The notes under the pieces are model-generated. The model searched no databases, was not told the DNA's origin, and saw only the letters and a program-made list of their open reading frames with translations. DNA of 13,570 nt from Acidobacteriota bacterium (lineage in GTDB: Bacteria; Acidobacteriota; Vicinamibacteria; Vicinamibacterales; Vicinamibacteraceae): assembly GCA_013695405.1 (NCBI GenBank), contig JACDAO010000630.1, forward strand, positions 1 to 13,570. Reading direction: 5' to 3'. The translations under genes were made by a program, and so were the position numbers. Positions 1 through 8,074 of the stretch are shown here, in pieces (the first letter of the stretch is position 1; every line of letters starts with the position of its first letter).

Positions 1-1
1 G

Positions 2-574
2 CTCATTGCCCGCTTCGACCTGGCCGGCATCAGCGGCGGCGACGCCGTGTTCAACCCTGAGAAGCTCGAGTGGATGAACAACCAGCACCTGATGCGGCTG
101 CCTGACGACGTGCTGGTGGCCCAGGTCCGGCCCTGGCTCGAGCGTGCCGGACTGTGGCGGGATACCTTCGACACCACCGAGCGCGCCTGGCTGATCGAGG
201 CGCTGGCGCTGCTACGTCCCCGCGCCAAGCGACTCGGTGACATCCCGGACGGGCTCGCCCCGCTCGCCGGTGAGGTCGTGTTCGACGACGTGGCGGTCGC
301 CAAGCACGTCACCGTGGAGGTCACGCCCCATTTGCAAGCGTTGGCGGATACCCTGGCCGGTCTCGACGAGTTCGGGCTGGCCGAGATCGAGCGCGCGGTG
401 CGAGGCACCGCCGAAGCCGGAGGCGCCAGGCCGGGCGCCTTCATGCAGGCGGTGCGGGTCTGCCTGACCGGCCGCACCGTCAGTCCCGGCCTGTTCGAAA
501 CCATCGCACTGCTCGGGCGCGAGCGCAGCGTCGACCGCCTCCGCGCCGGCGCGCGGCAGGCCCAGCCTTCCTGA
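2..574 (+). CDS. gltX: Glutamyl-tRNA synthetase, C-terminal part (5' end outside window)
   Basis: Glutamyl-tRNA synthetase charges tRNA-Glu with glutamate in the cytoplasm. Only the last 190 codons are present; the frame is already open at base 2, so the Rossmann catalytic domain lies upstream of the window. The visible part opens with the family signature FNPEKLEWMNNQHL near the end of the connecting region (the KLxWMN motif of class I GluRS). It continues as the all-alpha anticodon-binding domain and ends with the usual LLGRERSVDRLR-like terminus, so the 3' end looks intact. No start can be assigned; the internal ATG at 47 is not the true start because conserved sequence precedes it. glpD begins 12 bp downstream on the same strand, suggesting co-transcription. 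A discriminating/non-discriminating call or a GltX1/GltX2 distinction cannot be made from this part. Confidence 0.93.
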   Translation, partial: LIARFDLAGISGGDAVFNPEKLEWMNNQHLMRLPDDVLVAQVRPWLERAGLWRDTFDTTERAWLIEALALLRPRAKRLGDIPDGLAPLAGEVVFDDVAVAKHVTVEVTPHLQALADTLAGLDEFGLAEIERAVRGTAEAGGARPGAFMQAVRVCLTGRTVSPGLFETIALLGRERSVDRLRAGARQAQPS

Positions 575-586
575 ACGTCCATCGTC

Positions 587-2176
587 ATGCGCGCGGCTGA
601 TCTGCATCGCCAGGCGTTCGATGTGCTGGTGGTTGGTGGCGGCATCATCGGCGCCGGCGTGGCGCGCGACGCCGCCCTGCGCGGGCTGCGCGTCGCGCTC
701 TTCGAACAGGACGACTTCGGCAGCGGCACGTCGTCCGGCTCGACCCGCCTGATTCATGGCGGCCTGCGCTACCTCGAGATGCTCGACTTCGCGCTGGTCC
801 GTCTCGACCTGCGCGAACGCGAGATCCTGCTGCGCATCGCGCCCCACCTGGTGGCCCCGCTGCGCTTCCTGCTGCCGTTCTACGGCACCTCGACCTACAC
901 CCGGCTGAAGATGCGGGCCGGGATGTGGCTGTACGACGCGCTCAGCTACGATCGTAGCCTCGAGGGGCACCAGATGCTGTCGGCGCAGGGCGCGCGCGAC
1001 GCCGAACCGCGCCTCGTGCCCGAAGGTTTGCAGGGCGCCGCCTGCTACTCCGATGCCCAGGCGTCACTGCCCGAGCGCCTGTGCATGGAGAACGTGGTGG
1101 ACGCCATGCATGCGGGTGCGGCGGCCTGCAACCACGCCAAGGTGGTGGCCGCGGTGGTGCGCGACGGCCGCATCACCGGCGTTCGCGTGCAGGACCTGAT
1201 CGCGCAACGCGAAGTTGAGGTCTCGGGCCGGGTGGTGGTGAACGCGGCCGGGCCGTGGTTCGACCGCGCGGCTGGGCTGCTGCAGGCCTCCCGTCGGCCG
1301 CGCGTGCGCACGACTCGTGGCATTCACGTGGCGTGTCGTAACCCGCCGCGTCACGCGCTGGCCCTGCCCTCGGCCGTTGACGGACGCCTGACGTTCGTCA
1401 TTCCGTGGCTCGGCTACGCGTGGGTCGGCACCACCGACCTCGATTACGAGGACGATCCCGGCGACGTCGCGGCGACGGCTCCGGAGATCGACTATCTGCG
1501 CAAATCGGTCTCGCCGTTCGTCGGTGACCTCGGCGAGGTGTTGTTCACCAACGCTGGGGTGCGGGCGTTGGTCCGGCGCGACGGTCATGCCTCCGCGGTG
1601 ACGCGATCGCACCAGATCGTCGCCGAGTCGGATCCAGCCGGCTTGATTTCGATCATCGGCGGCAAGCTGACCGGCTACCGCGGCATCGCCGAGGAGGCGA
1701 CCCAACGTGTCTGCCGGCTGCTGGAAATCCGCAGACGCAGCACCACCGCCCAGCGTCCGCTGCCGGGCGCCAAACCGCGCGACACCGCGCCGTCGCCGCT
1801 GCTCGATCCGCGCACGCGAGACCACCTGGCGAGCTTGTACGGGACTCGTTCCGACGAGGTCCTCGCGCTGGTCGGCTCGCAACCCGAACTCGGACGACCC
1901 TTGATGACCGACGAGCCAGACATTGCCGCGCAGGTGCTGCACGCGGTGCGATCGGAGGCATGTGAACGCGTCGCGGACTTCGTGTTCCGTCGGTCTCGGC
2001 TGGCCTTCACCGCACACCGTGGTCGGCCGGCCCTGGCCGCGATCGCCGCGCTGATGCGTGAGGAACTGGGCTGGTCCGATCACCGGCTCGCCGAGGAGTT
2101 GACGCGGTGCCGCCACCTGCTCGATCGCACCGACGGCGATCACTCGACCGCCACGCCGGCGATCGCCGACCTGTGA
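587..2176 (+). CDS. glpD: FAD-dependent (aerobic) glycerol-3-phosphate dehydrogenase
   Basis: The predicted enzyme oxidises sn-glycerol-3-phosphate to dihydroxyacetone phosphate, passes electrons through FAD to the quinone pool, and in this family sits peripherally on the inner membrane. At 529 aa it is full length. Visible features are the N-terminal dinucleotide-binding fold with GGGIIGAG (residues 17-24) and the acidic residue E40 at the end of beta-2. The GlpD signature TSSGSTRLIHGGLRYLE lies near residues 48-64. Further on are a substrate/FAD-domain segment with FVIPWLGYAWVGTTDLDY, a GGKLTGYRGIAEEA segment (usual form GGKLTTYR), and an alpha-helical DAO_C domain over roughly the last 130 residues containing FRRSRLAF. 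No good Shine-Dalgarno precedes the ATG at 587, but it is the only start before the FAD motif. It lies 12 bp after gltX and overlaps the next gene by 4 bp. No glpK or glpF is in view. Confidence 0.93.
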   Translation: MRAADLHRQAFDVLVVGGGIIGAGVARDAALRGLRVALFEQDDFGSGTSSGSTRLIHGGLRYLEMLDFALVRLDLREREILLRIAPHLVAPLRFLLPFYGTSTYTRLKMRAGMWLYDALSYDRSLEGHQMLSAQGARDAEPRLVPEGLQGAACYSDAQASLPERLCMENVVDAMHAGAAACNHAKVVAAVVRDGRITGVRVQDLIAQREVEVSGRVVVNAAGPWFDRAAGLLQASRRPRVRTTRGIHVACRNPPRHALALPSAVDGRLTFVIPWLGYAWVGTTDLDYEDDPGDVAATAPEIDYLRKSVSPFVGDLGEVLFTNAGVRALVRRDGHASAVTRSHQIVAESDPAGLISIIGGKLTGYRGIAEEATQRVCRLLEIRRRSTTAQRPLPGAKPRDTAPSPLLDPRTRDHLASLYGTRSDEVLALVGSQPELGRPLMTDEPDIAAQVLHAVRSEACERVADFVFRRSRLAFTAHRGRPALAAIAALMREELGWSDHRLAEELTRCRHLLDRTDGDHSTATPAIADL

Positions 2177-2823
2177 CCACCACCACCCTGCCGGCGCCCG
2201 TCCGTCTCACCCCGGAGATGTGCGCCACCGCGACCCGCCAGCTGACTCGGCGCGACCCGGCACTCGGGCGCGTCATCCGCGCCTACGGGCCCTGCACGCT
2301 CGGCCTCAGGACGCGTCGCGACAGCTTCAGCGCGCTGGTCCGCGCCATCGTCTTCCAGCAGTTGTCGACCGGTGCGGCGACCACCATCTACGGCCGAGTG
2401 CTGCAGACGATGAACGTCCGCGCCTGCCCGCCGCCGGCCATCTGGCTCGCGCGGCCCGACGGCGCGCTTCGCGCCGCAGGCCTGAGCGGCCAGAAGGCAC
2501 GGTACATCCTCGACCTCTGCCGACACGTCAGCGACGGCACGCTCGACATGCGCCGACTGCACCGGATGGGGGACGAGGACGTGATTGCGACCCTGACCCA
2601 GGTCAAGGGCGTCGGCCGGTGGACCGCCGAGATGTTCCTGATGTTCCACTTGCAGCGGCCCGACGTACTGCCGCTTGGCGACCTCGGAGTTGCCCAGGGC
2701 TTTGCCCGCGTCTATGGCGATGGCGTGCGATTGACCACCGACGAGATGACCGCGCGTGCCGAGGCCTGGCGGCCCTGGCGCAGCATCGGCAGCTGGTACA
2801 TGTGGCGCGCGCTGGAACTGTAG
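2173..2823 (+). CDS. AlkA-type DNA-3-methyladenine glycosylase (HhH-GPD family)
   Basis: The predicted protein (216 aa) is a monofunctional base-excision glycosylase of the helix-hairpin-helix GPD superfamily that removes alkylated purines from DNA. Visible features are the FQQLSTGAATTIYGR segment (family form SQQVSTKAA), the HhH hairpin VKGVGRWTAEM starting at residue 144, and the motif LPLGDLGVAQGF, where D170 fits the catalytic aspartate. No four-cysteine Fe-S motif is seen at the C-terminus, which argues against EndoIII or MutY. The length matches the short AlkA/Mag-like forms that lack the N-terminal AlkA domain. I chose the GTG at 2173 because it overlaps the glpD stop (TGA at 2174-2176) by 4 bp, a typical translational-coupling arrangement. 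The in-frame ATG at 2107 would put 66 bp inside glpD and add non-conserved residues. An alkA symbol would be reasonable but the subfamily is not certain. Confidence 0.87.
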   Translation: MTTTTLPAPVRLTPEMCATATRQLTRRDPALGRVIRAYGPCTLGLRTRRDSFSALVRAIVFQQLSTGAATTIYGRVLQTMNVRACPPPAIWLARPDGALRAAGLSGQKARYILDLCRHVSDGTLDMRRLHRMGDEDVIATLTQVKGVGRWTAEMFLMFHLQRPDVLPLGDLGVAQGFARVYGDGVRLTTDEMTARAEAWRPWRSIGSWYMWRALEL

Positions 2824-2845
2824 ACCGCCGACCGCCGAACGACTC

Positions 2846-5800
2846 ATGACCAGACGATCACTCTCCGCAGGACTGTGCGCCTTCGTGGCGCTCGGCATCG
2901 TGACGATGGGCCAGCAGCCGGTGCCGAGGCCGGCACCTGTGCCGGCCCCAGCCCCGCCGCCGGCCAGCGCGCCGCCGCCGCCGTCGCAGCAATCGCCGGG
3001 CGCCACCCCACCCGCGCCCGACCAGAAGAAGGAACCGGCGTGGGACATCACCGCCCCCGGCGGACCGACCCGCGAGATCAGCTTCGAGACCGACGAGGGC
3101 ACGTGGATGAACGTCGACGTCAGCCCGGACGGTCGAACGCTGGTCTTCGATCTGCTGGGCGACGTCTACACCATGCCGATTGAAGGCAGCGGCAGCGGAT
3201 TCGCAAAGCGGATCACCAGCGGCCCGGCCTTCGACATCCAGCCTCGCTTCAGCCCCGACGGTCGTCGCATCGCCTACAGCAGCGATCGCGGCGGGCTCTG
3301 GAACATCTGGGCGATGGAGGCCGACGGCAGCAAGCCGGTGCAGGTCTCCAAGGAAGCGAAGTGGTTCGTCAACAGCCCGACCTGGGCGCCTGACGGCCGT
3401 TCCATCTACGCCCGCAAGCATTTCGTCAAGCAACGATCGCTCGGTTCCGGCGAAATCTGGCAGTTCCACGTCGCCGGCGGCGACGGCTTGCAGGTGACCG
3501 AGAAGAACGGCTGGCAGAAGGACGCAGGGGAGCCGGCCATCTCGCCCGACGGGCAGACGCTGTACTACAGCAAGGACGTCACCCCGGGCGAGACCTTCGA
3601 GTACAACAAGAACCCGTACGGCGCCATTTACGCAATCATCCGTCGCGACCTGGGCACCGGCAAGGAACGGACGCTCACCGCCCGCCCTGGCGGATCGATC
3701 ACGCCGCGCGTCTCGCCGGACGGGAAGACGTTAGCTTTCATCCGTCGCGTCGACACCGGCAGCCGGTTGTTCGTGCGCGACCTCGCGACCGGCGTCGAAC
3801 GCAGCGTCTTCGACGGCCTCGACAAGGACCTGCAGGAGGCGTGGGCTGTGCACGGCGTCTACCCGCAGTACGGGTGGTTGCCCGACAACGCTGGCGTCGT
3901 GATCTGGGGCCAGGGCGGTCTCTGGAAGGTCGACCTCGCCGTCGGCCGCGGCGTGCGGATTCCGTTCAAGGTCAAGGTCGAGCAGACCGTCGCCGAGTCG
4001 CTTCATTTCAGCCACGCCGCCGACCCGGCGCAGTCCCCCGTACGGATGCTCCGCCATGTGCATGTCGCCCCCGACGGCCGGTCGGTCGTCTACAGCGCGC
4101 TCGGCCATCTCTATCTGCGGGCCCTACCGGACGGCACGCCGCGCCGGCTCACCACCGACACGGCGCACGAGGCGTGGCCGACCTTCTCGCCCGATGGCTC
4201 GCGGATCGCTTACGTCACCTGGGACGACGCCGCGATGGGGCGGCTGCGGGTGATTGGCGTCGACGGGCAGGGCGGTCGCGAGGTACTCCAGGCGCCCGGG
4301 CACTACGTCTCTCCCTCGTTCTCACCCGACGGCGCGTCACTGGTCTACCGCGCCGCCGGGCCCGACCGCGACCGCGCGATCACGCACGCCGTCGAAACCG
4401 GCATCTTCGTCGTGCCACTCGCCGGCGGCACGCCGCGCAAGGTCACCGACGTCGGCCAGGAGCCGTTATTCAACAAGGACGGCACCCGCATCTTCCTGCG
4501 CGACCGCCGCGGCGAGCAGACCGTGCTGCGCAGCGTCACGCTCGAGGGCGCCGACGAGATCGTTCACGTCCAGTCGGACAACGCGCTGCAGATCGTGCCG
4601 TCTCCCGACAACGCCTGGGTCGCCTTCGAGGAGCGCTTCCGCACCTACGTGATGCCGTTCCCGGCCACCGGTCGACCCGCGACGATCGCGCCAGGCGGCA
4701 CCGCCTACCCGGTCGCGCAGGTGTCGCGCGACGCCGGCTTCTCGCTGCACTGGTCGGCCGACAGCCGCCGCGTGCACTGGACCCTCGGCCCCGAGCTCTT
4801 CACCCGCGAGATCACGAAGACCTACGCGTTCGTCGAGGGTGGGCAGGACACGCCGGCGCCGCCAGAGACGGCGGGGGTGAACATCTCATTCACGCAGCAG
4901 AGCGACGTGCCCGACGGTGTCACGGCTCTCGAGGGCGCCCGCATCATCACCATGTCCGGTCCAGGTCGTGCGCAGGTGATTGATCGCGGCACCGTCGTCG
5001 TCAAGGGCAGTCGCATCGTCGCGGTTGGCGCGAGCGGGCGTGTCGCCGTGCCTGCCGACGCCCGACGAATTGATGCCAGCGGCAAGACCATCATCCCCGG
5101 CATCGTCGACGCCCATGCACACCTGGGTGGTCCTGGTGACGGGCTGATTCCCGAAGCGAACTGGGCGTTGATGGCTAATCTGGCCTACGGCGTGACCACT
5201 TCGCACGACCCGTCCAACGACACCGAGACCGTCTTCACGATGGCCGAGATGCAGCGCGCCGGCCAGCTGATCGGCCCGCGCATCTACTCGACCGGAACCA
5301 TCCTGTACGGCGCCGAGACACCCTTCAAGTCGGTGGTCGCATCGATCGAAGACGCGCGGTCGCACATCCGCCGGATGAAAGCGGCCGGGGCGTTCTCGGT
5401 CAAGAGCTACAACCAGCAGCGGCGCGACGCCCGTCAGATGATCGTCGCGGCCGCACGCGAGCAGGAGATGCTGGTGGTGCCCGAAGGCGGGTCGCTGCTC
5501 TACCTGAACACCTCGATGATGCTCGACGGTCACACCGGCATCGAACACAATCTGCCGGTCCCGAACCTGTACAAGGACGTGGTCACCTTGTTCGCGAAGA
5601 GCGGCCTCGGCTACACGCCGACGATGATTGTGTCGTACGGATCGCAGAGCGGCGAGAACTACTGGTACCAACGCGACGACGTGTTTCGAAATCAGCGGCT
5701 CCTCAGCTTCGTGCCACGCGACGTGGTGCTGCCGCGCGCCCGCCGACGGATGATGTCGGCCGAGGACGACTACGCGCACGTGCTGGTCGGCAAGGGCGCC

Positions 5801-6157
5801 AAGGCCGTGCTCGACGCAGGTGGCCACGTCCAGCTCGGCGCACATGGACAGATGCAGGGCATCGGCGCGCATTGGGAGTTGTGGATGTTCGTGCAGGGCG
5901 GGATGACTCCGTTGCAGGCGCTGCAGACCGCGACCATCAGCGGCGCGTCCTATCTCGGCCTCGACGAAGATCTCGGATCGCTCGAAGCCGGCAAGCTCGC
6001 CGACCTGGTCGTGCTCGACGGCAACCCGCTCGCGGACATCAGGCAGAGCGACACCGTGCGCATGGTGATGGTCAATGGCCGGTTGTATGATGCCGCCACG
6101 CTGAATCAGATTGCCCCGGTCGCCCGCGAGCGTCCGAAGCTGTATTGGGAGCGGTAG
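2846..6157 (+). CDS. Exported TolB-type beta-propeller / amidohydrolase fusion protein
   Basis: A large two-part protein (1103 aa) probably acting in the periplasm. Residues 1-22 look like a signal peptide (basic start, hydrophobic core from about residue 8), followed by a Pro/Ala linker to about residue 60. From about 65 to 690 there are repeated PD40/WD40-like blades, recognisable by SPDGR-type motifs such as FSPDGRRIAYSSDRGG. From about 692 to the end there is an amidohydrolase-superfamily TIM barrel: TALEGARIITM and VPADARRIDASGKTIIPGIVDAHAHL, with H757xH759 on strand 1. Other candidate ligands are K853 (possible carbamylated lysine), E880, H896 and H901. The strand-8 Asp is not obvious and GAHGQ (H1000) stands there instead. 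It ends with ADLVVLDGNPLADI, typical of imidazolonepropionase/prolidase-like members. The ATG at 2846 was preferred to 2756 because it gives the signal peptide and avoids 68 bp of overlap with the preceding gene. Substrate unknown; a peptide- or amide-cleaving role is a guess. Confidence 0.85.
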   Translation: MTRRSLSAGLCAFVALGIVTMGQQPVPRPAPVPAPAPPPASAPPPPSQQSPGATPPAPDQKKEPAWDITAPGGPTREISFETDEGTWMNVDVSPDGRTLVFDLLGDVYTMPIEGSGSGFAKRITSGPAFDIQPRFSPDGRRIAYSSDRGGLWNIWAMEADGSKPVQVSKEAKWFVNSPTWAPDGRSIYARKHFVKQRSLGSGEIWQFHVAGGDGLQVTEKNGWQKDAGEPAISPDGQTLYYSKDVTPGETFEYNKNPYGAIYAIIRRDLGTGKERTLTARPGGSITPRVSPDGKTLAFIRRVDTGSRLFVRDLATGVERSVFDGLDKDLQEAWAVHGVYPQYGWLPDNAGVVIWGQGGLWKVDLAVGRGVRIPFKVKVEQTVAESLHFSHAADPAQSPVRMLRHVHVAPDGRSVVYSALGHLYLRALPDGTPRRLTTDTAHEAWPTFSPDGSRIAYVTWDDAAMGRLRVIGVDGQGGREVLQAPGHYVSPSFSPDGASLVYRAAGPDRDRAITHAVETGIFVVPLAGGTPRKVTDVGQEPLFNKDGTRIFLRDRRGEQTVLRSVTLEGADEIVHVQSDNALQIVPSPDNAWVAFEERFRTYVMPFPATGRPATIAPGGTAYPVAQVSRDAGFSLHWSADSRRVHWTLGPELFTREITKTYAFVEGGQDTPAPPETAGVNISFTQQSDVPDGVTALEGARIITMSGPGRAQVIDRGTVVVKGSRIVAVGASGRVAVPADARRIDASGKTIIPGIVDAHAHLGGPGDGLIPEANWALMANLAYGVTTSHDPSNDTETVFTMAEMQRAGQLIGPRIYSTGTILYGAETPFKSVVASIEDARSHIRRMKAAGAFSVKSYNQQRRDARQMIVAAAREQEMLVVPEGGSLLYLNTSMMLDGHTGIEHNLPVPNLYKDVVTLFAKSGLGYTPTMIVSYGSQSGENYWYQRDDVFRNQRLLSFVPRDVVLPRARRRMMSAEDDYAHVLVGKGAKAVLDAGGHVQLGAHGQMQGIGAHWELWMFVQGGMTPLQALQTATISGASYLGLDEDLGSLEAGKLADLVVLDGNPLADIRQSDTVRMVMVNGRLYDAATLNQIAPVARERPKLYWER

Positions 6158-6176
6158 CACGACACAGGGATCCGCC

Positions 6177-6205
6177 CCCCGGTCACCGGGCACCGTGCAC
6201 CGGGG
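6177..6205. repeat. GC-rich intergenic hairpin
   Basis: Just after the amidohydrolase stop, CCCCGGT (6177-6183) pairs with ACCGGGG (6199-6205), with a smaller GCAC/GTGC palindrome inside (6190-6198). The sequence between is made of near-repeats of the form CACCGGG. It could terminate transcription of the upstream gene, but there is no T-run after the stem, so a canonical intrinsic terminator is not supported. Confidence 0.4.
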
Positions 6206-6225
6206 TCGGTACGCCGAACGCCGGT

Positions 6226-6267
6226 GGGTGTCGTCCAGGGTGTAGGCGCCGGACTTGTCCGGGCGCC
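6226..6267 (+). repeat. Dispersed hairpin repeat, copy A
   Basis: This intergenic copy consists of GGGTGT at 6226 and again at 6238 (period 12), the second continuing as GGGTGTAG, followed by a stem-loop: GGCGCCGGAC (6245-6254), TT, and GTCCGGGCGCC (6257-6267) with one bulged G. It aligns with positions 13053-13087 at 31 of 35 positions. The two stem differences (C for T, G for C) are matched by complementary differences in the opposite arm, so pairing is kept. It lies 35 bp upstream of the GMC oxidoreductase start. A REP-like dispersed element is the simplest reading; a role in the leader of the following gene is possible. Confidence 0.65.
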
Positions 6268-6293
6268 CAGCCACCGATTCACGCATCAGTCGC

Positions 6294-6300
6294 GAGGAAG
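6294..6300 (+). promoter_or_regulatory. Ribosome binding site of the GMC oxidoreductase gene
   Basis: GAGGAAG lies immediately upstream of the ATG at 6303, with GAGG five bases from the start codon. This is one of the few clear Shine-Dalgarno sequences in the window. It decides the start against the in-frame upstream TTG at 6255, which lies inside the hairpin repeat. Confidence 0.7.
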
Positions 6301-6302
6301 TC

Positions 6303-7955
6303 ATGCAAGTCGTCACCGCTCCCAAAGTCCACCCGGTCATTGTCGTCGGCTCCGGCGCGTCCGGCGGGATGGCGGCGTGGAATCTGACCCGGCAAGGCGT
6401 CGACGTCCTGCTGCTCGACGCCGGCGACAAGTTCGATCGCAGCACGTTCTGGACCCACGTCACCGCCTACGAGGCGCGTGAACGTCAGGCGCGGGGCGAG
6501 CGGGCACCGAACTTCTTTCTCGACACCAAGGAGCAGCCGTATCTGACGCCGCAGGAGCGGCCGTTCCAGCTGATCCGGGTGTGGGGGCACGGTGGCAAGA
6601 CCAACGTCTGGGGTCGGGTCAGCCTGCGCTACAGCGAGATGGACTTTCGCGCCGGCGAGCGCGACGGCTGGGACATCCCGTGGCCGATCCACTACAGCGA
6701 CCTGGCGCCGTACTACGACCAGGTCGATCAGCTGATTGGCGTCTGTGGCGGCGACGACGACTCGGAGGTGCTGCCGGGCAGCAAGTTCTTCCTGCCGCCG
6801 CCGGCGATGCGGTGTGCCGAGGTCGCGATGACCAGGGCCGGGCAGCGGATTGGTATCCCATTCGTGCGGATCCGCCGCGCCAACATGACCAAGCCGGTAC
6901 GCGGCTTCCCGGCCTGTCACTACTGCGGGCAGTGCGGACGTGGCTGCGATACGGCGTCGTTCTTCTGCTCGGCGGACCATCTGCTGCCCGACGCACTGAA
7001 GACCGGCAAGCTCGAGATCCGCTCGAACGCCGTCGTCGCGCGCGTGCTGGTCGACGACAAGGGGCAGGCGAAGGGCGTCCAGTACTTCAATCGCACGACC
7101 GGGCAGGAGCAGCAGGTGCTCGGCAAGATCGTGGTGATGGGCGCCAGTTGCGTCGACACGACCCGCATCCTGCTCAACTCGACCTCGTCGGCGCACCCCA
7201 ACGGCATCGGCAACGGCAGCGACGTGATCGGACGGTACCTGTGCGAGCAGGTGCGCATCCATGCGCGCGGGTTCATGCCGTCGCTGTACGGCAAGGAGGC
7301 CACCGACGACAAGGGCATTGGCGGCGGGCACATCTACATGCCTCGCTTCAACCACCGCGAGGGCCGCACGCGCGACTACCTGCGCGGCTTCGGCATGCAG
7401 TTCTGGGGCACCGGCACCAATCCCGATGGCGCGGGGCACTTCGCCGCCGGCGTCCCCGGCTTCGGCTCGTCGTTCAAGGACGACGTCCGCAAGCGCTACC
7501 CGGCGTGGGTTGAGCTGCACCCGTTTGGTGAGGTGCTGACCTATGCCGACAACCGCATTACCGTCGACAAAGCGAAGACCGACAAGTACGGCGTGCCGCT
7601 GATTCACATCGACTTCCGCATCCGCGAGAACGAGCGGAAGATGGTCGAGCACATGGCCGACACGATCGAGGAGATCGCCAAGGCGTCGGGGATCGAGTTG
7701 TGGAAGTACAAGCGTGGTGATCTGGACAACAACGGGTCGGCGATCCACGAGCACGGCACCTGCCGGATGGGTGACGACCCGAAGAAATCGGCGCTGAACA
7801 AGTTCAACCAGATGCACGAGGTCAAGAACCTGTTCGTGGTCGACGGCTCGTCGTTCACCACCGCGTCGGAGAAGAATCCGACCATCACCATCCTGGCCGT
7901 GGCCTGGCGTGCGACGGACTATCTGGTGCAGGAGATGAAGCGCGGCAACGTCTGA
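6303..7955 (+). CDS. GMC-family FAD oxidoreductase with CX2CX2CX3C motif
   Basis: A 550-aa flavoprotein of the glucose-methanol-choline oxidoreductase family, closest in style to the bacterial gluconate/fructose/glucose dehydrogenase large-subunit branch. It should oxidise an alcohol or sugar using FAD. The N-terminus carries the Rossmann motif GSGASGG (residues 16-22) with D39 at the end of beta-2. Around 90-110 is the [18 protein letters not shown] segment that covers the flavin. Near the C-terminus are H482-E-H484-G-T-C-R-M-G and [19 protein letters not shown]484 and N525 are the likely catalytic pair. C205, C208, C211 and C215 form a ferredoxin-like CX2CX2CX3C cluster ([11 protein letters not shown]). 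No signal peptide, Tat motif or membrane segment is visible. No small subunit or cytochrome partner gene is adjacent, although such dehydrogenases usually have one. Start chosen from the GAGG site at 6294. Confidence 0.88.
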   Translation: MQVVTAPKVHPVIVVGSGASGGMAAWNLTRQGVDVLLLDAGDKFDRSTFWTHVTAYEARERQARGERAPNFFLDTKEQPYLTPQERPFQLIRVWGHGGKTNVWGRVSLRYSEMDFRAGERDGWDIPWPIHYSDLAPYYDQVDQLIGVCGGDDDSEVLPGSKFFLPPPAMRCAEVAMTRAGQRIGIPFVRIRRANMTKPVRGFPACHYCGQCGRGCDTASFFCSADHLLPDALKTGKLEIRSNAVVARVLVDDKGQAKGVQYFNRTTGQEQQVLGKIVVMGASCVDTTRILLNSTSSAHPNGIGNGSDVIGRYLCEQVRIHARGFMPSLYGKEATDDKGIGGGHIYMPRFNHREGRTRDYLRGFGMQFWGTGTNPDGAGHFAAGVPGFGSSFKDDVRKRYPAWVELHPFGEVLTYADNRITVDKAKTDKYGVPLIHIDFRIRENERKMVEHMADTIEEIAKASGIELWKYKRGDLDNNGSAIHEHGTCRMGDDPKKSALNKFNQMHEVKNLFVVDGSSFTTASEKNPTITILAVAWRATDYLVQEMKRGNV

Positions 7956-8074
7956 CGCGCCCCGCACAAGGCGCCGCGAGAAGTGGCGTTGAAGGCCGAG
8001 ATGAGGCCAGCTGCGCCGCCGAGCTGACGCCGCAATCGCGTCGTGAGTGACGGCCCGTTTGATACGCTTGCGAG

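Noticed and set aside
2756..2845. ATG at 2756 as the start of the propeller-amidohydrolase.
   Set aside because: It would overlap the glycosylase gene by 68 bp and hide the signal peptide that begins at 2846.
2846..2920. Lipoprotein signal (Cys11 in the amidohydrolase N-terminus).
   Set aside because: The residues before Cys11 (AGL) do not fit a lipobox, and the hydrophobic core continues past the cysteine.
6255..6302. Upstream TTG start at 6255 for the GMC oxidoreductase.
   Set aside because: It lies inside the loop of the hairpin repeat and lacks a ribosome binding site, whereas the ATG at 6303 has one.
4886..6463. Minus-strand open frame of about 525 codons opposite the amidohydrolase barrel.
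   Set aside because: The + strand frame carries the HxH motif and the family C-terminus; the antisense product shows no motif.
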